Below the pieces are notes generated by a model that worked only from the letters and a program-made list of their open reading frames with translations, had not been told where the DNA came from and did no database searches. Made by a program: the position numbers and the translations under genes. This document shows, piece by piece, positions 1-8,471 of a stretch of DNA of 64,000 nucleotides (position 1 is its first letter; each line of letters opens with the position of its first letter). The DNA is from Brachyspira sp. SAP_772 (lineage in GTDB: Bacteria; Spirochaetota; Brachyspiria; Brachyspirales; Brachyspiraceae): positions 540,875 through 604,874 of the forward strand of contig NZ_VYIX01000002.1 of assembly GCF_009755885.1 (NCBI RefSeq), written 5' to 3'.

Positions 1-483
1 GGAGAGGCTGGAGTTAAAGCTGATTATGAAAAAGCTGTTCAAATCTGTACTAAATCTGCTCAAAAAGAGATGATTGTTCCTTCTGTACTTGCTATAGTTG
101 TACCTGTTGTTGTTGGTTTTATATTTGGTGTACCTGCTGTTATAGGTATGTTAGTGGGTGGTTTAACTTCTGGTTTTGCTATGGCTGTTATGATGTCTAA
201 TGCTGGTGGTGCTTGGGACAATGCTAAAAAATATATTGAAGCTGGTAATTTAGGCGGTAAGAAGATAGTTGATGAAAATGGTAACAAAATCACTAACCCT
301 AATCATGCTGCTGCTGTTATAGGTGATACTGTTGGTGACCCATTCAAAGATACTTCTGGACCAAGCTTAAACATTCTTATTAAACTTATGAGCTTAATAA
401 GTGTTGTATTTGCTGGTGCGGTTGTTGCTTTCTCACCAAAAATTCAAGCTTTACTTGGTATAGCTGACCAAATTATTAAGTAA
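1..483 (+). CDS. hppA: Membrane-bound ion-pumping pyrophosphatase, C-terminal part (partial)
   Basis: The reading frame is open from base 1, so only the last 160 residues are present. The protein hydrolyses pyrophosphate and pumps H+ or Na+ across the inner membrane. The segment [18 protein letters not shown] (about residues 109-126 of the fragment) is a signature of the membrane pyrophosphatase family, and [14 protein letters not shown] before it is also typical. Three hydrophobic helices surround these motifs. The gene ends with TAA at 481-483 and is followed by a strong hairpin terminator. Whether it pumps H+ or Na+ and whether it needs K+ cannot be judged, because the deciding residues lie upstream of the window. 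Confidence 0.95.
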   Translation, partial: GEAGVKADYEKAVQICTKSAQKEMIVPSVLAIVVPVVVGFIFGVPAVIGMLVGGLTSGFAMAVMMSNAGGAWDNAKKYIEAGNLGGKKIVDENGNKITNPNHAAAVIGDTVGDPFKDTSGPSLNILIKLMSLISVVFAGAVVAFSPKIQALLGIADQIIK

Positions 484-508
484 TAAATTTTATTTAATAT
501 AAATATAT

Positions 509-545
509 AAGCTGCTTGACTATAAAAGTTGGGCAGCTTTTTTTG
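509..545 (+). terminator. Rho-independent terminator of hppA
   Basis: A 12-bp stem (AAGCTGCTTGAC pairing with GTTGGGCAGCTT, with G-T wobbles) and an 8-base loop are followed by a run of T, directly downstream of the pyrophosphatase stop codon. Confidence 0.85.
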
Positions 546-664
546 TATAAAGTTCAATATTTATAATAATTAGAATAAATGTTCTATATGTACTATTTTT
601 ATTTAATCTAATTAAATCATAATATTATATTTACATAATCTAAATATAAAAATTACATATTGTG

Positions 665-691
665 TTGACATTAAACAAATTTTAATATAAA
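665..691 (+). promoter_or_regulatory. Possible sigma70-like promoter of the chemoreceptor gene
   Basis: A perfect TTGACA at 665-670 is followed 15 bases later by TATAAA at 686-691, and the gene starts about 40 bases further on. The spacer is shorter than the usual 17, so the -10 assignment is tentative. Confidence 0.35.
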
Positions 692-728
692 CTCGCACTC
701 TATACAACAACAATATAAGGAATACATT

Positions 729-2555
729 ATGAAAAATAGACACTCTATTAGGGTTAAGATGCCTATAGTAATCAGCTTGCTTAGTACATTTTTTTTAGTT
801 TTGATAGTTGTTATATTGTCCATTAGATCCAATAAAATAATAAAAGAATCCACTTTATCTGGATTTGATAATACAGTTACTGGTTATAAAGAAATGTTGG
901 ATACTTGGTTAGATGATCAGAGAAATTTAATAAGAACTTATTCAGTATCTCCTACTGTAATATCGTATCTTTTGAATAGAGATGCTGTTGATATAAGGCC
1001 TGTGCTTGCTGAGTTCGAGGCAATTAATGATTTGGTTTTAGATATAGGTTTAACTGATACAAATGGTATAATATTAGATAACGTAAATGGAGTAAAAATA
1101 GGTGAGAATATTATTACCATTAGAACAAATATTTTAAATATATTAAAAGCTAACAATAATCAAGCTTCTTTTGATGATCAATTACAAAAATCTGTTGCGG
1201 ATAATAAATGGTCTTTGGCAGCTCTTTCTGGAGTATTTTATAATGGGGAGCATATAGGAAATGTATATATTATAATGGATTGGGAAGATTTATCTATAAG
1301 GCTTCAAGATTTAAAACTTCCTGAAAGAACAAGGATATTTGCTGTAGATGATGATAGGAATATAGTTTTAGATACTAAAAATGAGCTTAATACTAAAGCT
1401 AATGAGGCTTATGAACAAATTATTACTTCTAATAAATTATCTGGATATATGACTTACATATCTTCTGTTAGTCATGATTCAAGAACAGCTGTTTATACAA
1501 GAATAGATAATGTGCCTTGGTATTTAATTATGGCAATGGATGATAGAATTATTTATCAGGCTAATAATGATTCTATAAAGATATCAATAGTTATTTGTAT
1601 ATTATCTATTATTTTTATAAATATTTTTGCTTTTCTATATATTAAAAGAGTTACATATCCATTAAAGAATTTAATGATTCATGCTACAAATATATCTAAC
1701 GGAAATATAAAAAAGAGCAATATAACAAATTATAGAAAAGATGAGTTTGGAGAATTAGAGAGAGTTTTTGATTTGATGAGTAGTAGATTATCTGAGGTAG
1801 TTTCTAATGTTAATAATGCTTCTAATGAAATAATAGAGGCGGCAGAAAATATGATGGAAAGCAGCAATGAATTATCTCAGAGAACAGATTTACAATCATC
1901 AAGTTTAGAGGAGACAGCTGCTAGTATAGAAGAGATGGTTTCTAGTATTAAAATATCAGCAGAAAAATCCGTAGCTGGTAAAAATATGATGTCTGAGTCT
2001 ATTGTATTTATTGAAAATGCTGCCGATATAATATCAAAAACAGCTTCTAATGTGGAAGAAGTTTATCATTCTAGTGAAAAAATTAAAGATATTACTAAAA
2101 TAATAGAAGATATTGCTTTTCAGACTAATATACTTGCTCTTAATGCTTCAGTTGAGGCAGCACGTGCAGGAGATCAGGGTAAGGGTTTTGCAGTTGTTGC
2201 TTCTGAGGTGAGAAATCTTGCTCAAACTACTCAGGCTTCTGTAAAGGATATTACTGATTTAGTAGATAATACCACACAAAAAGTTGCTGTAGCTACAGAA
2301 ACTGCTAAAGAATCTCAAAAAATATTTGTTGATTTACAGAAAAAAGTAACTGAAACTTCTGAACTTATGGAGACTATTACATCAAATACTCTGGAACAAG
2401 AATCTGGTACTAACCAAATAAGTATAGAAGTTAATAATATGGAAAGTGCTACATCTCAAAATGCAAGTTTAGCAGAGAGTTCTTATGAGGTGTCAAAATC
2501 TTTATTAGAAAAGGCTAAGTTTTTAGAAAAGAGTATAGAATTTTTTAAAATTTAA
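729..2555 (+). CDS. Methyl-accepting chemotaxis protein
   Basis: A 608-residue chemoreceptor that senses an extracytoplasmic ligand and controls the CheA kinase. A first membrane helix lies at about residues 11-33, then a roughly 250-residue periplasmic sensor that looks like a Cache-type domain, a second helix at about 285-305, a HAMP linker, and a long methyl-accepting coiled coil. The hairpin tip that contacts CheA/CheW is clear: [20 protein letters not shown] followed by [15 protein letters not shown] (about residues 460-500). No C-terminal CheR-tethering pentapeptide is seen. The ATG is preceded by an AAGGA ribosome site. The ligand is unknown. The gene is flanked by terminators and appears to be a single transcription unit. 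Confidence 0.95.
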   Translation: MKNRHSIRVKMPIVISLLSTFFLVLIVVILSIRSNKIIKESTLSGFDNTVTGYKEMLDTWLDDQRNLIRTYSVSPTVISYLLNRDAVDIRPVLAEFEAINDLVLDIGLTDTNGIILDNVNGVKIGENIITIRTNILNILKANNNQASFDDQLQKSVADNKWSLAALSGVFYNGEHIGNVYIIMDWEDLSIRLQDLKLPERTRIFAVDDDRNIVLDTKNELNTKANEAYEQIITSNKLSGYMTYISSVSHDSRTAVYTRIDNVPWYLIMAMDDRIIYQANNDSIKISIVICILSIIFINIFAFLYIKRVTYPLKNLMIHATNISNGNIKKSNITNYRKDEFGELERVFDLMSSRLSEVVSNVNNASNEIIEAAENMMESSNELSQRTDLQSSSLEETAASIEEMVSSIKISAEKSVAGKNMMSESIVFIENAADIISKTASNVEEVYHSSEKIKDITKIIEDIAFQTNILALNASVEAARAGDQGKGFAVVASEVRNLAQTTQASVKDITDLVDNTTQKVAVATETAKESQKIFVDLQKKVTETSELMETITSNTLEQESGTNQISIEVNNMESATSQNASLAESSYEVSKSLLEKAKFLEKSIEFFKI

Positions 2556-2574
2556 ATTATTAATTAACTTTATA

Positions 2575-2622
2575 TAAAGCTATCTCATTTTTTATAATAA
2601 TAATAATGAAGATAGCTTTTTT
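2575..2622 (+). terminator. Terminator after the chemoreceptor gene
   Basis: The stem AAAGCTATCT...AGATAGCTTT with an A+T loop is followed by a T tract, about 20 bases after the stop codon. Confidence 0.75.
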
Positions 2623-2759
2623 ATTATAATAATCAATTAGACATATTTTAAAAATAATATTTTATTAAATTTATAAACATTATTTAATATATTATACTAT
2701 TGCAAAAATATAGTATATATTTTAGTATATAAAAAATATTTTTTAGGAGATTAAAGTTT

Positions 2760-3551
2760 ATGAGAATTATTGATATCAATACTAGTAAATTACATTCTAT
2801 ACTTTTTATACTGCTTCCTATTGTTTTAATAGTAGGATTTTTAATTTTTTCTAGCGTTACAATAGTATCAACTGGTGAGGTTGGAATAAGAAGCAGATTA
2901 GGTAAAGCAATATCAGAAGAGGAGCCGGGACTTCATTTTAGAATACCTTTTATAGATAAAATTAGACCTATGGAAGTGAGGGAGCAAACTGTTGAAAAAA
3001 CTTATGCTGTATCTTCTAAGGACATGCAAACTATATCAATGACTTTGAATGTTCAATATTCTATAACTGGTGATGCTTTAGATTTATATAGAAAATTTGG
3101 TACAGATTATAAAAACAAATTAGTTAATCCAAGAATATCAGAGAGTCTTAATGCTGTTTCTGCAAGATACACAATAGAAGAGTTTATAACAAAAAGAAAT
3201 GAGATGGCAGGAGAATTATTAAAAGAAGTTATGGCAGATTTTCAGGATTACGGCATTACAGTTGCGGCTTGTTCTATTATAGAGCATGATTTTTCTGATG
3301 AGTTTGACCAAGCAATAGAGAGAAAATTAATAGCTTCTCAAGATGCTCTAACAGCACAAAATGCATTAGAAAAAGTAAGATATGAAGCTGAAGCTGAAAT
3401 TACAAAAGCTAAAGGTATAGCTGAAGCAAACAGAATAATGCAGGAATCTTTAACACCTCTTCTTATACAAAGAATGTATATAGAAAAATGGGACGGTAAA
3501 ATGCCTCAAGTTTCTGGTTCTGGCGTTACTCCTATGATACAAGTTAAATAA
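2760..3551 (+). CDS. SPFH/Band 7 (prohibitin/HflC-like) membrane protein
   Basis: A 263-residue protein with one N-terminal membrane helix (about residues 11-35) and an SPFH domain (about 36-215): STGEVGIRSRLGKA, then EEEPGLHFRIPFIDKI, and a C-terminal helical part rich in Ala/Glu/Lys (EAEAEITKAKGIAEANRIM), all typical of prohibitin, stomatin and HflK/HflC proteins. Such proteins form oligomeric cages on the membrane and often modulate the FtsH protease. No NfeD partner or second SPFH gene lies next to it, so a stand-alone prohibitin-like role is most likely. The ribosome site AGGAGA at 2745-2750 supports the ATG start. A terminator shared with the convergent M23 gene follows. Confidence 0.88.
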   Translation: MRIIDINTSKLHSILFILLPIVLIVGFLIFSSVTIVSTGEVGIRSRLGKAISEEEPGLHFRIPFIDKIRPMEVREQTVEKTYAVSSKDMQTISMTLNVQYSITGDALDLYRKFGTDYKNKLVNPRISESLNAVSARYTIEEFITKRNEMAGELLKEVMADFQDYGITVAACSIIEHDFSDEFDQAIERKLIASQDALTAQNALEKVRYEAEAEITKAKGIAEANRIMQESLTPLLIQRMYIEKWDGKMPQVSGSGVTPMIQVK

Positions 3552-3556
3552 AAAAT

Positions 3557-3595
3557 AAAGAGGTAATTTAATATAATTAAAATTACCTCTTTTTA
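3557..3595. terminator. Bidirectional terminator between the SPFH and M23 genes
   Basis: The perfect inverted repeat AAAGAGGTAATTT / AAATTACCTCTTT has T tracts in both directions and lies between two convergent genes. Confidence 0.85.
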
Positions 3596-3619
3596 TTATT
3601 CTCATATATAATTTATTTA

Positions 3620-4648
3620 TTAAAATCTTGCATTCAAATAAGGCATAGGGTTTTTATGGTCGCCTGCTATTCTCACTTCAAAGTGGCAGTGTATACCAGT
3701 TGTTCTTCCAGTATTTCCAATCATAGCAATTTTTTGTCCTCTTTTTACTTGTTGACCACCATGCACCAAAAGCTCTGAATTGTGACCATAACCAGTTTGA
3801 TAACCATTAGCATGCTCTATAAGTACAAACCAACCATAACCATTTTTCCAACCTGCAAATGTAACTTTTCCATCTGCAGCTGCTAGTATTGGTGTGCCAT
3901 AAGGACCTGCAATATCAACACCATAATGATAACTTTTTTCTTGTGTAAATGGTGAAAGTCTTGCCCCAAATCCACTTGATATTCTTCCGCCTCCTGCAAC
4001 AGGCCAGCCTACTGGTATTTCTTTATGTATTACTGAAGGAACATTCATAAATGTTAAAATGTTCTTTTGATATCTATCTATTTCATTCAAAGTTTTATTT
4101 ATATCATTATCATTATTGCTATTATTATTGAAAGAAGAGTTGTTATTATAGTCTATTAAATAAGAAATATTTTTTATAGTATCATTATATTCTTTTAGAG
4201 ATTTTGAATATCTATTAAGTGAATCTTTATATTCTGTAATTAAACTATATGTTTTAGCTTCTGTAGCAGATAATGTATTATAAAAATCTCTTGCTTCTTT
4301 TTGTTTATAATAAGCATCAAAACCTGTATAGATTAAAGATGCAAAGATTAATACAAAAAATAGTATCATAAAATTATTGATAGGTAAGCTTAAACCTTTT
4401 TCTTCATTATTATAAAATATTAATATGCTTCTTTCATGATTACCTTTTTTCATGATAGCTGATATTATTTTATTAAAGAAATTTCTTATGGGTAAAGTTG
4501 AATCATATATTTTAGAAATAGATATTTTTAAATGATAGAGTTTATTATGATTTTTTTTGTAGTTTGCTTTTTTATTATAATATTTTGGATATTTTGCAGC
4601 TTGCTTTTTATTATTAGATTTAAAATTATTTACAAATTTACTAGCCAC
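3620..4648 (-). CDS. M23 (LytM/NlpD-type) peptidoglycan endopeptidase
   Basis: Membrane-anchored cell-wall hydrolase or divisome-type activator. From the GTG at 4646-4648 the protein has 342 residues: a basic Lys/Asn-rich cytoplasmic N-terminus, one membrane helix (about residues 97-115), a periplasmic coiled coil (about 115-195) and a C-terminal M23 domain (about 220-335). The zinc and catalytic motifs HYGVD (about 238) and HCHFEVR (about 320) are intact, so it should be an active metalloendopeptidase. The GTG has no convincing ribosome site. The frame stays open for another 31 codons upstream, to a good GGAGG placed 6 bases before an in-frame ATT at 4733-4735, with no in-frame ATG, GTG or TTG between. 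The true start may therefore be ATT (371 residues). The gene lies 14 bases downstream of ruvB when counted to that ATT and is probably co-transcribed with it. Confidence 0.9.
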   Translation of the reverse strand: MASKFVNNFKSNNKKQAAKYPKYYNKKANYKKNHNKLYHLKISISKIYDSTLPIRNFFNKIISAIMKKGNHERSILIFYNNEEKGLSLPINNFMILFFVLIFASLIYTGFDAYYKQKEARDFYNTLSATEAKTYSLITEYKDSLNRYSKSLKEYNDTIKNISYLIDYNNNSSFNNNSNNDNDINKTLNEIDRYQKNILTFMNVPSVIHKEIPVGWPVAGGGRISSGFGARLSPFTQEKSYHYGVDIAGPYGTPILAAADGKVTFAGWKNGYGWFVLIEHANGYQTGYGHNSELLVHGGQQVKRGQKIAMIGNTGRTTGIHCHFEVRIAGDHKNPMPYLNARF

Positions 4649-4732
4649 TTTACTTTTATCTTTAGACGTTTCTTGTATATAATATTCATCTAATTTGATA
4701 TTAGATTTTGTTTCAAAAGTGTTTCTCGTTTG

Positions 4733-4746
4733 AATAATAAACCTCC
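4733..4746 (-). promoter_or_regulatory. Strong ribosome-binding site in front of a possible ATT start codon
   Basis: On the minus strand GGAGG occupies 4746-4742, followed by TTTATT and then ATT (4735-4733) in frame with the M23 peptidase. An alternative ATT lies one codon earlier (4738-4736). The later GTG at 4648 lacks such a site. Confidence 0.5.
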
Positions 4747-4749
4747 AAC

Positions 4750-5784
4750 TTATAAATCAAATAAAGTATTCTCTTTATAATTATCGTTATTTTTTACATT
4801 AATATTTAAATAGCTATAAGCTTTTATTGTAGCAACTCTTCCTTTTGGTGTTCTTTTAATAAAGCCAGATTGTATTAAATATGGCTCTATTACATCTTCT
4901 ATAGTTTCTATCTGTTCGGATAATGAAACAGATATAGTATCTACACCAACAGGTCCTCCATTATAATTTTTTATTATAGTATTTAGGTACTGTTTGTCAA
5001 GGGCTTCAAAACCATTTTTGTCAACCCCCAATTTCTCTAAAGAATCAGAGGCAAACTTTTCATCTATTTTTAAAACATCAGAAACTGTTGCAAAGTCAAA
5101 CACTCTTCTAAGAAGTCTATTAACTATTCTAGGGGTTCCTCTGGATCTTGATGCTATAGAAATTGCAGCTGAGTCTGTTATATCAATATTAAGAAACTTT
5201 GAGCTTCTTTTTACTATATCTGCTAAATCTTCATTAGTATAAAACTCAAGCCTCTCTACTATTCCAAATCTGTCGTATAATGGAGTGCTTAATAATCCGC
5301 TTCTTGTTGTAGCTCCTATTAAAGTAAATTTTGGAAGTTTTACTCTAAAGCTTTTAGCACTTGTCCCTTCACCTACCTTTATATCAACAAAAAAATCTTC
5401 CATTGCAGAATAAAGCACTTCTTCAACAACGGTTCTAAGTCTATGTATTTCATCTATAAACAATATATCTTTTTCACCTAATGTTGTTAGTATTGATGCT
5501 AAATCTCCGGGGCGTTCTATAACTGGTGCAGATGTTGCCTTGATATTGCTTCCTAACTCTTCTGCAATAATTTGTGCAAGAGTTGTTTTTCCTAAACCGG
5601 GAGGGCCGTAAAATAATATATGATCCAAAGAAACATCTCTTTTTTTAGCACTGTCTATAAAAACTTTTAATTTAGATTTTATATTTTCTTGCCCTATAAA
5701 ATCATTGAATCCTTTTGGTCTTATAGAAGAAGTATTAACATCATAAGAGTTTTCATTGGAGTTAGTTATACTTTCTTTATCCAA
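4750..5784 (-). CDS. ruvB: Holliday junction branch migration helicase RuvB
   Basis: AAA+ motor of the RuvAB complex that drives branch migration of recombination intermediates. It has 344 residues, normal for the family. The start of the conserved core is [18 protein letters not shown] (about residues 22-39), followed by Walker [10 protein letters not shown], Walker [10 protein letters not shown], the sensor-1 segment [18 protein letters not shown], and a C-terminal winged helix ending near [16 protein letters not shown]. The start codon is TTG at 5782-5784: a stop codon lies two codons upstream in frame, and the nearby ATG belongs to another frame. ruvA and ruvC are not adjacent. It lies upstream of the M23 gene on the same strand. 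Confidence 0.96.
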   Translation of the reverse strand: MDKESITNSNENSYDVNTSSIRPKGFNDFIGQENIKSKLKVFIDSAKKRDVSLDHILFYGPPGLGKTTLAQIIAEELGSNIKATSAPVIERPGDLASILTTLGEKDILFIDEIHRLRTVVEEVLYSAMEDFFVDIKVGEGTSAKSFRVKLPKFTLIGATTRSGLLSTPLYDRFGIVERLEFYTNEDLADIVKRSSKFLNIDITDSAAISIASRSRGTPRIVNRLLRRVFDFATVSDVLKIDEKFASDSLEKLGVDKNGFEALDKQYLNTIIKNYNGGPVGVDTISVSLSEQIETIEDVIEPYLIQSGFIKRTPKGRVATIKAYSYLNINVKNNDNYKENTLFDL

Positions 5785-5941
5785 TATTTAAAATCCATAT
5801 TATTTAATTGTGCATATATTATATTATAAAAAATGATTAATAACAAATTTATTTTTTATATAAATATTATTATTTTTTATGTAAATAAATATAGTTTTAT
5901 TAAATTATATATTAGTTTTTTAAGTACTCTATTATAAAAAT

Positions 5942-8389
5942 TTACTTTCCATTTCTTTGAGCTTTTTTTAGAATATCTGCAATTTCTCTAAGTTTAAGAT
6001 TCTCTGCCATATCTAAAGCAGTATCTCCATCGTCATCTTCTATATTTACATCGGCTCCTTTTTCTACTAGAAATTTAACAAATGATTCATTAGATTTTCT
6101 TGTACAAGCCCACATTAAAGAAGTGTATCCATTATAATCTTGAGCATTAATATCTGCACCTTTTTCTAATAAAACTTCAGCTAATTTTATACGATTTTCC
6201 TGAAAACTTATATTATAAAAACTACCTTCAAGCATACCAAGATATATCAAAGGAGTATATTGGTTTTTATTCTTTATGTTTACATCAGCACCTTGCTCTA
6301 TTAAAAAATGAGCTATTTCAAAGTCTGGCATAGTAGTAAGAGTTTTGTTTAAAGCTGTGTATCCTTCATTATCTTGGGCATTTATATCAGCATTTTTTGA
6401 AACTAAATATTTTATTACGTCTATATTTATTTCCAAACGAGGCTTACATGCTAATATTAAAGCAGTACTTCCTCCTTTCTGAGAGTTTACATCAGCACCG
6501 TTTTCAACTAATAATTTTACTGTTTCTAAATTATTTACACCATACATTAAGGCTGTATTTCCATAATCATCGAAAGCATTTATATTTGCACCTTTTTGTA
6601 TTAGAAGTTCTACCACTTTTGTATTATGAACTCTAGAAGCATACATTAAAGGTGTCTCTCCATGATTATTTTTTACATTTATATCAGCACCTTTTTGTAT
6701 TAGAAGTTCTACCACTTTTGTATTATGAATTCTGGAAGCATACATTAAAGGTGTCTCTCCATGATTATTTTTTACATTTATATCAGCACCTTTTTGTATT
6801 AGAAGTTCTACCACTTTTGTATTATGAATTCTGGAAGCATACATTAAAGGTGTCTCTCCATGATTATTTTTTACATTTATATCTGCACCATTATTTATTA
6901 AAAATTCTGCAGCAGATGAATTTTCATTTTTATAATAATAATATCTAGAGTCAGGATGTTCATTATCTAATGAGAGTAATAGGGGAGTTTCTACTGAGCT
7001 ATATTCAGAATGTGTTTTGGCATTTACATCAGCACCTTTTTCAACTAAAAATTTAACCATATCATAGTCATTTCTTAAAGCTGCTATCATTAAAGGAGTA
7101 TAATCATAATCATAATGCTCCTCACCCTTTATTCTTGATTCTAAGTCAAAACCATTTTCTACTAATACTTTAAACATTTCTCTATTTAGTGCCAATTCTG
7201 TTGTATAAGCTGTATCAAGAAGTGATGCTCCATAATTGTCTTTAGTATTTACATCAGCACCATATTTTATTAATAAATTAAATATTTTTTTAGCATTTTC
7301 TAGCATTTCTTCTTTTTCGTAATGATCATAGCGAATATTATAATATAATACAGTGTTTCCATCATTATCTTTAGTATTTATATTGGCACCATTTTCTAAT
7401 AAAAATTTAACCATTTCATAGTCTCCTATCATAGCAGCGTTCATTAATGCTGTAAGACCGTGTTCATCTTGTGTGTTTATATTTGCACCTTGTTGTATAA
7501 GTAATTTTGAAATATCAAATTTTCCATAATCATTAGCAATCGTTAAAGCAGTTTTCTTTTCATTATTTGCTGTATTAGGATTGGCACCTTTATCAAGCAA
7601 ATATTTAACCATATCATAATCATTTCTTAAAGCTGCTATCATTAAAGGAGTATAATCATAATCAGATATACCCGTCTTTATTCTTGACTCTAAATCAAAA
7701 CCATTTTCAACTAATATTTTAAACATTTCTTTATTTTTATCAAAAGATTCTGAAATTCTATAGGATACATCAAGGAGAGATGCTCCATCATTGTCTTTAG
7801 TATTTACATCAACACCGTATTTTATTAATAAATTAAGTATTTTTATAGCATTTTCTTGTCCGAAACTATCATGCTGAATACTATAATATAATGCAGTTTC
7901 TCCTTCTGTATTTCTAATATTTACATCAGCACCATTTTTTAATAAAAATTCAACCATTTCATAATTTGTATTTCTAGCAGTATACATTAATGCTGTAGCA
8001 CCTGCATTATCTTTAATATTGACATCAGTACCTTCTTCTATAAGTAATTTTGCTATATCATCATATCCCATTAAAGCAGCGTACATTAATGCTGTAAAAC
8101 CGTATTCATCTTGAGCATTTGGATTTGCTCCTTTAGCTAAATATGATTTAACTCCTTCTATGTTATTATATCTTACAGCTGAAAAGAAAGTCTGAGAATA
8201 CATAGGATACATTTTTGTAACTTGAACATATTCATTAGTATTTGTAGTTGTTGGATTAATATATACTTGTTCATTTGTTTGAGTTTGATTAGTTTGAGTA
8301 TTTTCTGTTTGTTTAGTATTGCCGCTGTTACCGCCGCTGCAGGAAATTATCGAAACTATTAAAACAAAAATAGAAATAATATTTTTCAT
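5942..8389 (-). CDS. Large ankyrin-repeat lipoprotein
   Basis: I place the start at the ATG 8387-8389 (815 residues), because it is preceded by a GGGG ribosome site and begins a lipoprotein signal peptide with the lipobox SIISC (Cys17). A longer reading from 8464 would bury this signal. After a Gln/Thr/Asn-rich linker (about residues 20-55) the rest of the protein is about 20 ankyrin repeats with the usual G-TALMYA / LL-GAD-N pattern. Three consecutive repeats are almost identical, and a larger multi-repeat block is also duplicated. Ankyrin arrays bind proteins; anchored on the cell envelope this one may face the periplasm or the host. Surface exposure cannot be told from the sequence. Identical repeats could let the array change length by recombination. 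Confidence 0.88.
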   Translation of the reverse strand: MKNIISIFVLIVSIISCSGGNSGNTKQTENTQTNQTQTNEQVYINPTTTNTNEYVQVTKMYPMYSQTFFSAVRYNNIEGVKSYLAKGANPNAQDEYGFTALMYAALMGYDDIAKLLIEEGTDVNIKDNAGATALMYTARNTNYEMVEFLLKNGADVNIRNTEGETALYYSIQHDSFGQENAIKILNLLIKYGVDVNTKDNDGASLLDVSYRISESFDKNKEMFKILVENGFDLESRIKTGISDYDYTPLMIAALRNDYDMVKYLLDKGANPNTANNEKKTALTIANDYGKFDISKLLIQQGANINTQDEHGLTALMNAAMIGDYEMVKFLLENGANINTKDNDGNTVLYYNIRYDHYEKEEMLENAKKIFNLLIKYGADVNTKDNYGASLLDTAYTTELALNREMFKVLVENGFDLESRIKGEEHYDYDYTPLMIAALRNDYDMVKFLVEKGADVNAKTHSEYSSVETPLLLSLDNEHPDSRYYYYKNENSSAAEFLINNGADINVKNNHGETPLMYASRIHNTKVVELLIQKGADINVKNNHGETPLMYASRIHNTKVVELLIQKGADINVKNNHGETPLMYASRVHNTKVVELLIQKGANINAFDDYGNTALMYGVNNLETVKLLVENGADVNSQKGGSTALILACKPRLEINIDVIKYLVSKNADINAQDNEGYTALNKTLTTMPDFEIAHFLIEQGADVNIKNKNQYTPLIYLGMLEGSFYNISFQENRIKLAEVLLEKGADINAQDYNGYTSLMWACTRKSNESFVKFLVEKGADVNIEDDDGDTALDMAENLKLREIADILKKAQRNGK
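6591..6887 (-). repeat. Three tandem 99-bp near-identical ankyrin-coding repeats
   Basis: The unit starts at 6591, 6690 and 6789 (spacing exactly 99 bp, 33 codons). The copies differ at only a few bases, for instance in the His/Arg-Ile versus Arg-Val codon. The encoded unit contains NVKNNHGETPLMYASR and KVVELLIQKGA. Confidence 0.93.
7030..7860 (-). repeat. Duplicated multi-repeat block inside the ankyrin gene
   Basis: Two blocks of roughly 270 bp (about 7030-7300 and 7580-7850) encode matching series: NLLIKYG-DVNTKD, GASLLD, EMFK-LVENGFDLESRIK and YTPLMIAALRNDYDMVK. They are more diverged than the 99-bp repeats, suggesting an older segmental duplication within the gene. Confidence 0.75.
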
Positions 8390-8471
8390 ATATACCCCAT
8401 ATATCTTAAAACCAATTTGATTGTATATTGAAAAATATTCATTGTCAATAATTATAAATAGCAATCAAGTG

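Noticed and set aside
5782-5800. ATG just upstream of ruvB as the true start
   Set aside because: It is in a different frame, and a TAA lies two codons before the TTG in the ruvB frame, so TTG is the only fitting start.
6397-6948. Plus-strand reading frames over the ankyrin gene with repeated HLYQHLFVLEVLPLLYYE segments
   Set aside because: They are the antisense reading of the tandem ankyrin repeats and have no ribosome sites; the minus-strand protein explains the sequence fully.
8390-8464. Longer N-terminus of the ankyrin protein starting at 8464
   Set aside because: It would place 25 residues before a clear lipoprotein signal peptide that has its own ribosome site.
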